A stretch of 64,000 nt of DNA from Hygrocybe punicea (GCA_963556145.1 OY744470.1:5766001-5830000), one strand, 5' to 3'; numbered from the stretch's first letter, positions 1 to 9,750 are shown. The notes: generated from the letters alone by a model not told the origin. A program made the numbers and translations.

Positions 1-1188
1 ATTCTGACAGTGATGACCTGAACCCTCAAAATCCACTCAACAGTGACTCTGACAACTTGCAGGCACCTCTGCTGATGGATGAGTTTCATTTTCCGGATGA
101 CAGGGCGCCCAACTACGCAGTCCTGAACACACGCTTCAATCAACAAGCTAGACAGAACTTAGCGGTTCCATACCCCAGGGAAAAGGGTGCTAGGAAACTT
201 TATACGGATGAGCAAAGAAGCTATGCAGCTGCAGCCCAGGTTCCCCAGGATAGTGCTGATTTTGCACGTACGGTAAGGCTTTGAAGTCATCACAAAGTAC
301 TGGAATTGATCGTACCGTTAGATGTCTGAGCTATATGATGACAACGGGGTGAAGGGAGCCAATAACTATGTTTTGATGGATGAAAAGATATTTGAGGGGT
401 CAGCTTAGCCTTTCTTTCCATGTTATCACTTGCTGATGTCTACCTGCTGACAGTAAGGAAGTTCGTATCAACGGCTCAGACAGTTCACTTGGTGTGTTTG
501 TCTGGGGTGATATGCCCCAGGACATGCATACGTCGTTGGAACGTAACGTTCGGAATGCCTTGCTTGTCAAGAGTGGCCCTTCCCTGGTTCACGTGGATAG
601 TTCCGCTGCTTCACTTGGGTTTAAGTTTCCCTCCATTCATCTAGACATGTACATTTGCAACGGCCCACGCGTAGGTGAACCATGTGTGGACAATTACTAA
701 TCTTACTGATGCCTTTGAATAGGGTGATGGTGCACCATCTGACGTGCACCCTTACCTGCTACGTCGCAAAGGGGCCTCTAAGACGAATTACTATCAACTC
801 ATTCCTGGAGTCTCTAAGGAGCTCATGGAACATACTAGAGAATATACCAACCTTTGCAATTCCTTCGAAGAGTTTTTTTGGTGGGTAGAAGAGAAGGTTA
901 ATTTCATTTTCACTTTATTTTCCTGCTCTGGGAGTACTCATGTGATCCTATTAGCTGACTGGACGACTTCCTGAAATTTATGAAGATCTTTCCATGTTTG
1001 TGGACGTGCTTCCTGGCAAGGAAGCTTCTCCCTCTCATCCATTCAGCGGTTTCGTCCTTAACATCAACGCTATCACACGCTGTCACAGGGACGTGAAGGA
1101 TCACCGTGCCTGTCTGGTTTTGGTTATAGGAGATCATGTAGGTGGTGAGCTTTGTTTACAGGAACTGGGTTTGGTGGTGCGCTTGCGT
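1..1188 (+). pseudogene. TET/JBP-like 2-oxoglutarate dioxygenase, 5' part (interrupted by E1)
   Basis: This is the upstream part of a multi-exon gene that starts before the window. Recognisable exon stretches lie at about 1-272, 465-670, 730-896 and 955-1188. A clear 58-base intron at 897-954 begins GTTAAT and ends TTAG. The last exon carries an HxD motif (His-Arg-Asp, 1084-1092) after a 'PFSGFVLNINA' stretch and before 'GGELCL'. This matches the first two metal ligands of the basidiomycete TET/JBP oxygenase family, whose known members elsewhere oxidise 5-methylcytosine or thymine in DNA. The exon stops at 1188 where a retroelement has inserted, and the frame resumes in phase at 4049. Family assignment is from motif recognition; a role in DNA modification here is inference. 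Some upstream exon joins are unclear, so other damage cannot be excluded. Confidence 0.65.
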
Positions 1189-1343
1189 TGGAGTGGTACG
1201 GAGGTACCGCTCCGGGGGCTAGCTGGAGAGTCTCGCTGGAGAGCTGGCGAGGAAGGCTTGATTGGGACTGACTACTGACAGGGATCTATCTACAACGAAC
1301 CGTGGGAGCCTCATCACGTGACTAGGCACTCGCTACCACTCCA
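1189..1343 (-). repeat. E1 3' LTR (155 bases)
   Basis: It starts TGGAGTGG and ends CCACTCCA on the plus strand and matches 3890-4044 base for base by eye. It contains a near-palindrome at 1190-1213 with arms GGAGTGGTAC and GTACCGCTCC, and a CACGTGA box near 1315. Confidence 0.85.
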
Positions 1344-1381
1344 ATTGCCCCCCTCCCTCATAGCGACGTCCTCGTCGCTAT
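1344..1381 (-). promoter_or_regulatory. E1 polypurine tract and adjacent hairpin
   Basis: On the sense (minus) strand a purine run, GAGGGAGGGGGG, lies directly against the 3' LTR, as expected for plus-strand priming. Beside it, at 1360-1381, is a perfect 9-base-pair hairpin with arm ATAGCGACG and a 4-base loop AGGA on the sense strand. The same arrangement occurs in E2 and E3. Confidence 0.65.
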
Positions 1382-1466
1382 CGAAGACCTGAAAGAAAGA
1401 AAGAAAGAAAAAAAAAAAGAAAAAAAGGGAAGAGGAAAGAAAGAGGAAAAAAGACTGAAAAAGAAA

Positions 1467-3674
1467 CTAGTCTACTCCACTGGGGTCTAGCAAAGGAGGT
1501 CCAAGACTGGGATCAAAGGGAATGGGAACTTGTCCAGAAAAAGATGGAAAGGAAACAGAGGGTTGGGAAAAGGCAGGAGAAACGTCGTGGACACAAGCTG
1601 GAAGTTTTGATGAGTTTCGCATAGAGATGGTGGGAAGATGGCGGGGTTGTACTTGGAATGGGGAGTTGTCGAAATGTGTTGGGTATGGTTGACAACGAGG
1701 TGGGATTTTATGTACGGGGTATCTCGGGGGAAGGTTTTGAGGGTGGACACGGCGGTGACGGTAGCAAAGCGTGGACCATGGATTTTGCGCTCGGGGGTAG
1801 GTGAGGGTAGGGATGCTCTTCGGTCGCCAAATAGGGGCGTGGGTGGGGCGGGTGTCGCGCCAGGTATGGTTTTGACAGGGAATGTTGAATGCAAGGACGG
1901 CTTGGGTTTTCGGGGCAGGGATATTGTCGTGGTATGCTGATGGTGGTGTTTCCACGGGTTCCGTTTGCGTAGACGCGTCGGCATATTGTTTTGTGGCCAT
2001 AGGTGGGTCTGCCTCGTGTGCAGTCGCAGGTCCGGTATGTGCCTCCGTGCTCGCGGGTTGTTGCTTTTTCTCATCTTGCCCTTTGATGTTTCGCCTCGGA
2101 GCACCATCCCTCTCGTTTCGGTTCTCTCCTGCGAGGATCTCCGCGATTTGGGATGGCAGAGGCCATGCTCGGCCGTCGTAGCGTGTCTGGTGGTTGCTGG
2201 AAGCGTGGTATGGTGTGGGGGCAGGATGCCCGCGTTGGTGGTTTGGTTTTGGGTCAGGGTAGACGGGGATGGTGGGTCGAGACGGTGTAGGCGTTAGACG
2301 TTCGTGTTGGAAGGGTTTCGAGGCCGGTTTCGCGGTGCTGGAAGTGAGTATGCCAGTGGGCATTGAACACTCGCGCTCGTGCGACCTTTTTGGGTCGGGG
2401 TGGGACAAGGTTGCAGGCTGGGATGGAACGGGCGCGGGACAGGGCTCTGGGGTTGGCTTTGCATTGGGGTTAGGTCTACACGCCGGGCGTTCGCGCTCAC
2501 GGCCGCTTTTGGCGCTGGGGTTGGGGTATTTCGAAGGGAGCACCCGGCTGCGCTCTGCTCCGGGGTGCTTTGGGTTGGGGGTGGCGAGAGCCGCGGGCGC
2601 TGGGCATTCGCGTCCGTGCTCGGTTTGGAGGTGGTTGGCATTGTGGGACGGCGTGGTGGACGCGTTTGACGTGGGCTGGGGCTCGTCTTGGCACACCGGC
2701 ATTGGCATCTGTGGTTTCTGGGTCAACGGGGGCGGGGCCGTACGTTGGGGTTGCGGCTGAGGTGCTGGTGGTGCTTCGCGGTGCTTCACGTTCGTTGGTG
2801 ACGTGGCGGCAGCAGCTGGGCTGGACTGGGGTTCGTTTGGGCACACGGGTGCTCGCGTTGGCCGTTCCTCGGTCGACGTGGGTGTGGTTGGACGCTGGGG
2901 CCATGGTCCGGGTATTGAAGGCGAAGGCTGCAGCGTTGGGTGCAGCCGTGACGTGGCAGTTGTGTTGGGCATGATGGGCACGCGTGCGGACGGCGTTGGG
3001 GCCTGCGAGACGGTAGACGGGGTTGCCGTTGACGTTGTGGGGACTTGGGGTGTGGTTGCGAGGGTGGGGGACGCGAACGTGGCAGTTGGCTTTGGGGCGC
3101 GTTCTGACGCGTTTTGCAGCGAGGGTGGGGCCATTTGGGTGGGCAATAACGACGTGGCGTGCTCGGGCGCGAACGTCGACGTTTCTGGTGGAGGTGGGCG
3201 CGCTGTGGTGTGCTGGGGCGCGTTTTCGCGCGTGGATGCCGTTTGGATGCTTGGGTTGGGGTATTTTGGTGGGAGCTCGCGGCTGCGCTCTGCTCCAGGT
3301 TGTTTGGGGGTGGGGGTGGCGAGAGCCGCGGGCGCTGGGGATTCGCGTCCGCGCTCGGTTTGGAGGTGGTTGGCGATGTGGGACGGTGATGGTGGTGAGT
3401 TTCGGGGCCTGTGCCTCGCTTTTGGCTTGACGTGGTTGGGACTAGCAAGGTGGGGTGACGGGGCTGTCGAACGCTCACGCTCGGAAGCGCTGGGAGGTGC
3501 TGGAGTGACGTTGCTGGGCACCGGGGCAGTGAGCGTCGTCGTTGTGTTCATTTGGGTCCACGTCGCTGTGGGCTGGGCCGTTGGTGGCGAGATTGTTGGT
3601 TCTTTTTTTGTATTGCTTTTCCATCGGGTTTTTTCCTTCTTCGCTCGTTCTTTTTGTTTCTTTTTAGTAGTCAT
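1467..3674 (-). CDS. Proline/threonine-rich 735-residue open frame of E1
   Basis: A long uninterrupted frame starting ATG at 3674 with a basic start (MTTKKKQKERAKKEK), then almost entirely Pro, Thr, Ser, Ala, Arg and His. No recognised domain, zinc knuckle, protease or polymerase motif is visible. A block of about 47 residues (containing 'ANHLQTE' and 'PAPAALATP') occurs twice, near residues 107 and 344, showing an internal duplication of roughly 700 bases. Other frames of this GC-rich region are also long, so the frame may be partly compositional. It could be a gag-like or merely filler product; function is unknown. Confidence 0.4.
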   Translation of the reverse strand: MTTKKKQKERAKKEKTRWKSNTKKEPTISPPTAQPTATWTQMNTTTTLTAPVPSNVTPAPPSASERERSTAPSPHLASPNHVKPKARHRPRNSPPSPSHIANHLQTERGRESPAPAALATPTPKQPGAERSRELPPKYPNPSIQTASTRENAPQHTTARPPPPETSTFAPEHATSLLPTQMAPPSLQNASERAPKPTATFASPTLATTPQVPTTSTATPSTVSQAPTPSARVPIMPNTTATSRLHPTLQPSPSIPGPWPQRPTTPTSTEERPTRAPVCPNEPQSSPAAAATSPTNVKHREAPPAPQPQPQRTAPPPLTQKPQMPMPVCQDEPQPTSNASTTPSHNANHLQTEHGRECPAPAALATPNPKHPGAERSRVLPSKYPNPSAKSGRERERPACRPNPNAKPTPEPCPAPVPSQPATLSHPDPKRSHERECSMPTGILTSSTAKPASKPFQHERLTPTPSRPTIPVYPDPKPNHQRGHPAPTPYHASSNHQTRYDGRAWPLPSQIAEILAGENRNERDGAPRRNIKGQDEKKQQPASTEAHTGPATAHEADPPMATKQYADASTQTEPVETPPSAYHDNIPAPKTQAVLAFNIPCQNHTWRDTRPTHAPIWRPKSIPTLTYPRAQNPWSTLCYRHRRVHPQNLPPRYPVHKIPPRCQPYPTHFDNSPFQVQPRHLPTISMRNSSKLPACVHDVSPAFSQPSVSFPSFSGQVPIPFDPSLGPPLLDPSGVD

Positions 3675-3872
3675 TTGTGCGGTCGAGAAAATGAAAGTGT
3701 TTGGTGCTTGGAAAATCGTTCGGTGCTCGGAAAACTACTTGGTGTTCGGGAAACTGCTGGGTGTGCTCTGTGCTCTGTGCTCGGGCTCGTAAAATTGCTA
3801 GAGTGCTGAAAAATCACTAGAAGTTGCTGAAAGTCGCTGAAAATCGCTGAAGATGGAGGCTGTGTTCGAATC

Positions 3873-3886
3873 CGCTCTCATCACCA
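3873..3886 (-). other. E1 primer-binding-like site
   Basis: The sense strand reads TGGTGATGAGAGCG, beginning 3 bases after the CA end of the 5' LTR. TGG would pair with the CCA end of a tRNA. The 12 bases TGGTGATGAGAG recur at the same place in E2 and E3. The matching tRNA was not identified. Confidence 0.5.
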
Positions 3887-3889
3887 CGT

Positions 3890-4044
3890 TGGAGTGGTAC
3901 GGAGGTACCGCTCCGGGGGCTAGCTGGAGAGTCTCGCTGGAGAGCTGGCGAGGAAGGCTTGATTGGGACTGACTACTGACAGGGATCTATCTACAACGAA
4001 CCGTGGGAGCCTCATCACGTGACTAGGCACTCGCTACCACTCCA
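3890..4044 (-). repeat. E1 5' LTR (155 bases)
   Basis: Identical by eye to 1189-1343; followed by target duplication GCGT at 4045-4048. On the sense strand this is the upstream LTR, next to the primer-binding-like site. Confidence 0.85.
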
Positions 4045-4048
4045 GCGT

Positions 4049-4204
4049 AACGGTGACGTTGTGGTCTTTCCCTCCGGTAAAATCACTCACTTCAATCTCC
4101 ACTATCAGGGTGTCAGGGCATCTATAGTTCTACATTCAGACAGCGCAGGGCAGAGTTGGGTAGATAATCGTAATCATTGGATGGGACACGATTACATGTA
4201 TTGA
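4049..4204 (+). pseudogene. TET/JBP-like dioxygenase, 3' part
   Basis: This is the downstream part of the gene cut by E1. If E1 and one GCGT copy are removed, the codon after position 1188 begins exactly at 4049, so the frame is preserved. It contains 'GDVVVFPSG', then the distal metal-binding His (4088-4090, in ITHFNLHY) and the Arg (4115-4117, in GVRAS) expected to bind 2-oxoglutarate, followed by 'LHSD'. It ends TGA at 4202-4204. The catalytic residues on both sides of the insertion look intact, so loss of function seems due to the insertion alone. The next gene starts 91 bases downstream on the same strand. Confidence 0.65.
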
Positions 4205-4294
4205 TAATTTTATTTACGCCAATTGACTTTTTATTTGTTTGTCCTTGGTGTGTTTAGGTTGACTTTCGGTTGACTTTCCAACTTTCATTACCTC

Positions 4295-6199
4295 ATGACA
4301 AGGTCGACATCCAAACGCAGGAAGCTCTCAGCTTCTTCACATGGTGTGAAGGCAACGGAGCCTGTTTCGAAGCCCAAGCCCAAGCCTAAACCAAAACCCA
4401 AACCAAAACCAAAATCAAAGCCTCGTGCCAACGATGAATCTCAGGATGACTCTGCAATTGATTCTTCAAGTATCTCAATTGATAACCTGTCTACTGCTGA
4501 CTTGAAGCTCTGGAAGCAGTTTCAGGCTAAGATGAAGTCACAATCAGCTGCTCAGTTGCAGGAGGAAGAAGATGCACGTATGTTCACATTTATCATGTTT
4601 TTACTTATATTTATTAACAACTACACGGAGTGGTACGCAAGCGCAATGCAGAGATGATGGCTGAGGAGGATGATAGTGAGGATGAGGAAGGGGAGAGAGT
4701 TCCTACGGGCAAGAAGCAGAAGTTAAACGTAGTCCTGGACAGCGACGAGGAAGAGGAGAGAGTTCCTACAGGCAAGAAGCACAAGTTAAATCTAGTCCTG
4801 GACACTGATGAGGAAGACCTGCATGCCGTTCTGGGTGATGAGCTGCTGGGTGATGATGATGACTTCCACCGTCAGTCTCCTCCTTTTCAAATTACTGCAT
4901 GTTAACCCTTCTTCCAGACGATGAGAATGAGAATGTGACAGGAAACGGTGTAGGTAATCTCTTCATGATAGGGAGCATAGTACTGCTAAAGGTCAATTAT
5001 AGATTGCTGTTACTGTTGAAGATGAAGACCAGGGCCAGACATCCAGGAGGGGTACACACTCCCAGTGGCATCTGGCATCTCATACCACTACATCTCAGCT
5101 GGGGCACTCTGAAAAGCTAACCAAGAACAATTTCACACCACAAGGAATGCGTCTAGCAAATGCAGGCAAATCTATGGCAAGAGAGAAGATTGCTTTGAGC
5201 CATGCATTCCCTAAGGACAAGGATGCCTTCATTTGGGAATCCATTCAACAAGCTGTGAAGGATAGTCAGTCGCTTCGTGAAGCTTTGGAAAAGGCGCGTG
5301 ATGATCCAGATTATCAGGATAATTTGATGGAATACGTGGGTTTTCAGGTGAGGTTGTAGGCTGTTGAGCTAACACGGTGATCAGGTTGGTTACACGATAA
5401 CTGGTTTAAGGGGCGACCTCAAGGCAAAGGCCAAAGCCGGCATTGCTGGCCACTTTGGCATTCCAGGTAACATGTCAAAAAGTGAAATAGAGAATGCGAT
5501 ACGTTGGGTTTTGGATGGGTCGAAGTTCACACGTGGTGAAGTCAACATGGAGGCAAGTTTCAATATGCTTTCAATGAGAGAAGACTGATGGGCCATTCTC
5601 ACAAAACAGAAACGAGAAGTGGTAAATCCAGAGCCATTTGGTCATCCTATAATTGGCGACATCATCAGAACTCAGTGGTGTGGAAAGGGTAAGGCTGATA
5701 TCCAAGCATATATGGCCATGGTTGCTCAGAAGAAGATACCGGAGGCTGTAATCCTGGCAGTTGTTACTGCGGTACGTGTTTTTGTCACTTCACATGATGT
5801 GTACAACTGGATAACCTTTACCCTAGGTTGAGAATGCATTGATGGAGTGGGCGAGCGGGGAGTATATCCACTTACAATTCAGCCACGAAGTCGCTAGTTC
5901 AAGGTAAAGTGATGAAACTACTGATATGCTAAGTTATCTTAAAGTGTGATCTGAGTAGATATGCTCATCATCAAGCTACATGGGGAACTTTGAAGAAGAA
6001 GTCTCCTACGTGGACGGAGAAGAAGATGAAGACCTTGTTTCAGACCGTCATGTAGGAAGTGTTTAACCAGGAGGATGTTTCTGATGCACATTTCCACAGG
6101 AAAAACTCCAAATATGCCACAATTCATGCTCAAGACACAGAAAACAGGGATCTCGAAGACGTTGATTTTGCGCAGCTGGAACAATCAGCATTGGTATAG
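4295..6199 (+). CDS. DUF6532-like protein with an in-frame TAG
   Basis: A multi-exon gene starting ATG at 4295. Residues 1-90 are basic with a (PK)n run of about nine repeats. An intron at about 4578-4630 follows, then an acidic stretch with a duplicated 'ERVPTGKK.KLN' unit. Later exons (about 5110-5350, 5385-5560, 5610-5770, 5826-5905 and 5959 onward) contain 'PEPFGHPIIGDIIRTQWCGKG' and 'IPEAVILAVVTAVENAL', ending with 'YAHHQATWGTL'. This pattern fits DUF6532, a basidiomycete family of unknown function. A TAG at 6053-6055 interrupts the frame, which stays open to a second TAG at 6197-6199. It is either a natural end or a CAG-to-TAG nonsense change. Exon borders are approximate. Confidence 0.6.
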
Positions 6200-6339
6200 A
6201 AGTGCAGTGGCTGCTCAGAAGAGTTCTCCCTCCTTTGCTCTTTATTTAGAAGTCTCTTTCCACCACCAACGTTGCGTTTAATATATTCAAATTTAGATGA
6301 CTTATATCTGGGTGAATCAGAGTAAATCAGAGTAAATAA

Positions 6340-6540
6340 AAGCAGAAAAACCAGGCTTTCAGAGCACTCTGTACAGCTCAAACACTGCTCAAACACTGCT
6401 CTAAAGTGCTCTAAAGTGCTCTCAGAGCAGAGAGCCTCAAGCAGGTTGCTCTCAGAGCCACTCAGAGTGCTCTGGCAGCTTTAGTGCTTTCGTCACTCTG
6501 AGCGGCTCTGAGACTCTCTCAGAGTGCCTCAGAGCATTAG
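6340..6540. repeat. Low-complexity GAGC/CTCT-rich repeat
   Basis: Dense, irregular reiteration of CTCAGAG and AGAGTGCTCT-like words. No coding signal is seen. Confidence 0.6.
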
Positions 6541-7128
6541 TGTTTTTCCTGATGGTTGGGACGCGTGGGTGCATTGTTCTTGTGACGGCGCAGGTGCAGA
6601 CGGCAGGGAGGCATGATGATTCGCCTCTGGGGACAATGGAGAGTGCGTAGGTGACGCCGGGGGGTGAAACAAGTGGGAAATGGGCGTGGTCGTGTTGATA
6701 CGTGTGTTGTCGACACGTTGTTCTGGCGATGGCGAGGGCTTTGATGATGGGGAGAGGTCCAGGCTTGTAACAGGGGACGAAGGCGAGTGCATAGATGACG
6801 ACGGGGACCGAGATGAGGGCGAAACAAGGGCGGATGGGCTGGGATGCGTGGAAAACGGTGTTGGCTGGGCACTGGTGCGGTCTTCTGAGGATGTCGCGGG
6901 CTCAGACGATGGGGAGAGGACCGGACTTATATCCGGACACAACGGCGAGGCTGTGGACGCGAACGGGTAGTGAAACAGGGTGAAACAGGGGCAGATGTGC
7001 TGGGATGCGTCGAAAATGGCATATGGGGCATTGGGACACTCGGCAACCGCGGAAATGACGGGGATTGGCATACCTGGGGGTGCACATGCAACAGCCGTTG
7101 CAATGTGCGCGTTTTCCTTCTGTTTCAT
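6529..7128 (-). CDS. Ser/Pro-rich 199-residue open frame, uncertain
   Basis: An uninterrupted GC-rich frame just upstream of the assembly gap, with repeated 'SPSSxP' words and no recognisable domain. It begins MKQKENAH, loosely like the basic start of the E1 frame, and has similar composition, so it may be the inner part of another member of the E family whose LTR is lost or in the gap. It could also be non-coding. Confidence 0.2.
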   Translation of the reverse strand: MKQKENAHIATAVACAPPGMPIPVISAVAECPNAPYAIFDASQHICPCFTLFHYPFASTASPLCPDISPVLSPSSEPATSSEDRTSAQPTPFSTHPSPSALVSPSSRSPSSSMHSPSSPVTSLDLSPSSKPSPSPEQRVDNTRINTTTPISHLFHPPASPTHSPLSPEANHHASLPSAPAPSQEQCTHASQPSGKTLML

Positions 7129-7252
7129 TGCTTAGTTCTTCTGTGTTTTGTGAACGATGTGTGAGTGGCGTTCCGTGTTAGTGTTTTAAAGTCCAGTCCA
7201 TAGGACCGGACTCAACCGCAAAAAAACCGGACCGCCGGTTGTGGTTGGGCCA

Positions 7253-7452
7253 NNNNNNNNNNNNNNNNNNNNNNNNNNNNNNNNNNNNNNNNNNNNNNNN
7301 NNNNNNNNNNNNNNNNNNNNNNNNNNNNNNNNNNNNNNNNNNNNNNNNNNNNNNNNNNNNNNNNNNNNNNNNNNNNNNNNNNNNNNNNNNNNNNNNNNNN
7401 NNNNNNNNNNNNNNNNNNNNNNNNNNNNNNNNNNNNNNNNNNNNNNNNNNNN
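7253..7452. other. Assembly gap of 200 N
   Basis: Exactly 200 ambiguous bases; length is probably nominal. The flanks are GC-rich on the left (a repeat with CCGG words) and a poly-T tract on the right. Confidence 0.99.
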
Positions 7453-7583
7453 AGTATTTTTTTTTTGTTTTTTTGTTTTCTCAGCTACTAATTACACAAA
7501 CGACGACAACAGCAGTACCAACACAAACAACACAAGCACCCAATGAGGACGACAGGCGGTGAGGACGAGGATGACAACGACGG

Positions 7584-7741
7584 TGGAGTGGTACCGAGGT
7601 ACCACTCCGGGGGCTCACGCAGGACTCAAGGGAAAGGTTGACCGGATAGGAAGGATGGACTGACTACTACATCTGGAAGGCTACTGACTAGGTCAAACCG
7701 TGGGAACCTGATCACGTGACTGACCAGGCACAACTACTACA
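7584..7741 (-). repeat. E2 3' LTR (158 bases)
   Basis: The plus strand starts TGGAGTGG and ends CTACTACA. It contains a perfect palindrome at 7585-7608 with arms GGAGTGGTACC and GGTACCACTCC around GA. About 96% identical to 9589-9746. Confidence 0.85.
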
Positions 7742-7779
7742 AGTGCCCCTCCTCCTCATGGTGACGTCCTCGTCACCAT
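7742..7779 (-). promoter_or_regulatory. E2 polypurine tract and adjacent hairpin
   Basis: The sense strand has GAGGAGGAGGGG against the LTR and a perfect 9-base-pair hairpin at 7758-7779 (arm ATGGTGACG, loop AGGA). Compared with E1, two base pairs differ on both sides of the stem. Confidence 0.65.
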
Positions 7780-8257
7780 ACCACTACTAAAAGAAAACAA
7801 AAAGCAAAACAAAACTGACCAAGAAAAAAACTCTCCAGTCACGACTCCCAGTCCCTCACGATGCCCTGGGCCTTATACATGAGGCGGGACCATATCGTCC
7901 TCCAAGATCGTTGGGGGTGGTAGATGACCAAACTGTAACTCTGCTCTGCTCCTCCATCCTCGAATGCCTCTGGGACTCACATCGCAGGTTAGGATAAAAA
8001 CATTCAAAACCATAAGTTCTTGTAGCCCAGGGTGTGAGTTCTTGTGATCCGAAAATAGACTGGGTGGTTTGTGTGAAAGTAAATAGGTTAGGTGCTGTCG
8101 AGCAGTGATGGTTCGTAGATAGGTCGAATATCCAATAAATGTCGAGGGTGGGGAAAGGGGATGGGACGGGACAAGGTACGGTGTAAACGGGGGAAAGGGA
8201 AAACGTACGGGTGCATTGGGCCATGCGGTGGCATCGGGGATTCTCGATACAAGGAGA

Positions 8258-9610
8258 CTAGCACTGGGGTGCTAAGTAGTCGCGGTGGTGACTCGTTTGG
8301 GTCCCTACGGGTCGGGGAAGTCGCCAGGGTCGAGACGAGGTCGCGGGGAGCTGAACGAGGGCTCGAGGAGCCGGGTATGGTGCAAGAATCCAGCCGAGAG
8401 ATGGTGATGTGGCGGAACGCGGTGGGGGTCTGGGAACGGTGGGCACGGTGGTATTGGATTGAGGTGGGGTGCTCCGGGATGGTGAACAGGTGGGCCGTGA
8501 GCTTTGTGAGTCGGTCCGGGGCTGGGTATGTTGGCAGAACGGGGCCGTGCGATGGTGATGTGGCGCATGGCCCGGGTGTCTGAAAACAACGGCGGGGGCT
8601 CGTTTGGCGCAATGGAGGTGAACAGGGTGTCCTGGCCGGTGGAACGAGGGCACGGGTGGTCGAATGGGTCCGTGTGGGGCTGGGGTACACGAAAGAACGG
8701 GGGTCCAACGGGTGGGCGCGATGGATCCGTGGTGCGACCAAAAACGGCGGTGGGGCTCGTTCGGGGCATTAATGAGACGCAGGGTGTTCTGGGGGGTGGG
8801 CCGCGAGTTTGGTGAGTTGGTCTGGGCTGGTTGTGCTGGCAGAACAGGGCCGCACGATGGTGATGTGGCGTGTGGCTTGGGTGTCCGAGAACGACGGTGG
8901 GGGCTCGTCTGGGGCCAACGGGGGGCAACGGGGGGCCCTGGTGGATGGAACGAGGGCACAGGGGATTGAACGAACGTGGGTTGGGAACGGGACATACGAA
9001 AAGCGGGGGGTTGAAGGTGATGACATGGCAGGGGCTTGGGTATCCAAAATGGATGGCAACGGGGGGTTCTTTCGAGCAGAACGTGGGCACCGGGTTGTCC
9101 AGCGTGAATGCGGGGGCCTGGATGGATACAAGTGGGCCGGGGAATGCTAAAATATGGGGGGGTCGAAAGGTGGTGACGCGGGTGGCCGTTGGGCATCAAA
9201 AATGGACGTCGATGGTGTTCCTGGGACGACGTGGGGCAGAACGGGGGCCATAAGACGTCGAAGGAAAGCTTGAGAGGCCGTCCTTGGTCTGAGAAGAGGA
9301 AACGGGGCGCAAACGCGGGTGGCGTGGCCTGGGGCTTTTGGGTGCTCAAAAAGGGTTGAGTCCGCGTTTCTGGGTCAACGATGGTCGACGCGGGGCCCTG
9401 GTGGACTGAGCGAGGGTGCCGGGGGGTAATGCAACTGAGGTACGGCCGTGAATGAAGGGAAAATGCGCCGTTGCGCAGCAGGGGTGGTGAGGCTGAAAAA
9501 AGGTCGTCTCGTGAGAAAAAAAACGTCAGGAATGAGAAACTGAGAGAAAAAGAGGTGCATGGGTCGAAAAACACTCTCATCACCACGTTGGAGTGGTACC
9601 GAGGTACCAC
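8258..9610 (-). CDS. Pro/His/Ser-rich 450-residue open frame of E2
   Basis: A long minus-strand frame with repeated modules such as 'PHHH' and 'PNEPHRR'. No known domain. The same modules are recognisable on the plus strand of E3, where the frame is broken, and next to E3 at 16680-17150. The apparent start at 9610 lies inside the LTR, so the true start is uncertain. It differs in sequence from the E1 frame although position and composition agree. Confidence 0.3.
   Translation of the reverse strand: MVPRYHSNVVMRVFFDPCTSFSLSFSFLTFFFSRDDLFSASPPLLRNGAFSLHSRPYLSCITPRHPRSVHQGPASTIVDPETRTQPFLSTQKPQATPPAFAPRFLFSDQGRPLKLSFDVLWPPFCPTSSQEHHRRPFLMPNGHPRHHLSTPPYFSIPRPTCIHPGPRIHAGQPGAHVLLERTPRCHPFWIPKPLPCHHLQPPAFRMSRSQPTFVQSPVPSFHPPGPPVAPRWPQTSPHRRSRTPKPHATSPSCGPVLPAQPAQTNSPNSRPTPQNTLRLINAPNEPHRRFWSHHGSIAPTRWTPVLSCTPAPHGPIRPPVPSFHRPGHPVHLHCAKRAPAVVFRHPGHAPHHHRTAPFCQHTQPRTDSQSSRPTCSPSRSTPPQSNTTVPTVPRPPPRSATSPSLGWILAPYPAPRALVQLPATSSRPWRLPRPVGTQTSHHRDYLAPQC
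9572..9585 (-). other. E2 primer-binding-like site
   Basis: The sense strand reads TGGTGATGAGAGTG, 3 bases after the LTR, as in E1 and E3. Confidence 0.5.
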
Positions 9611-9746
9611 TCCGGGGGCTCACGCAGGACTCGAGGGAAAGGTCGACTGGATAGGAAGGATGGACTGACTACTACATCTGGCAGGCTACTGACTAGGTCA
9701 AACCATGGGAACCTGATCATGTGACTGACCAGGCACAACTACTACA
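9589..9746 (-). repeat. E2 5' LTR (158 bases)
   Basis: Partner of 7584-7741; followed by target duplication ACGG at 9747-9750. Confidence 0.85.
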
Positions 9747-9750
9747 ACGG

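Larger units (their letters stand above)
1189..4044 (-). mobile_element. E1: non-autonomous LTR retroelement
   Basis: A 2856-base element with 155-base direct terminal repeats at 1189-1343 and 3890-4044 that are identical by eye. LTRs read TG...CA with 8-base inverted ends (TGGAGTGG / CCACTCCA). The 4-base target duplication GCGT lies at 1185-1188 and 4045-4048. The minus strand is the sense strand: a TGG-starting primer-binding-like site lies 3 bases inside the 3890-4044 LTR, and a polypurine tract abuts the 1189-1343 LTR. No reverse transcriptase or integrase is present; the only large frame is a 735-residue proline-rich one. It belongs with E2 and E3. Identical LTRs imply a recent insertion, here into a TET/JBP-like gene. 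Confidence 0.85.
7584..9746 (-). mobile_element. E2: non-autonomous LTR retroelement
   Basis: A 2163-base element with 158-base LTRs at 7584-7741 and 9589-9746, flanked by the 4-base target duplication ACGG (7580-7583 and 9747-9750). The two LTRs differ at about six positions, nearly all transitions, so it is older than E1. Sense is minus. It shares with E1 the primer-binding-like TGGTGATGAGAG, the purine tract, the hairpin near it, and the LTR palindrome. It lies in a simple-sequence target. No polymerase is encoded. Confidence 0.85.

Noticed and set aside
1638..3792. Plus-strand frames of up to 329 residues inside E1
   Set aside because: They are opposite to the E1 sense and mirror the GC-rich proline frame; likely shadows.
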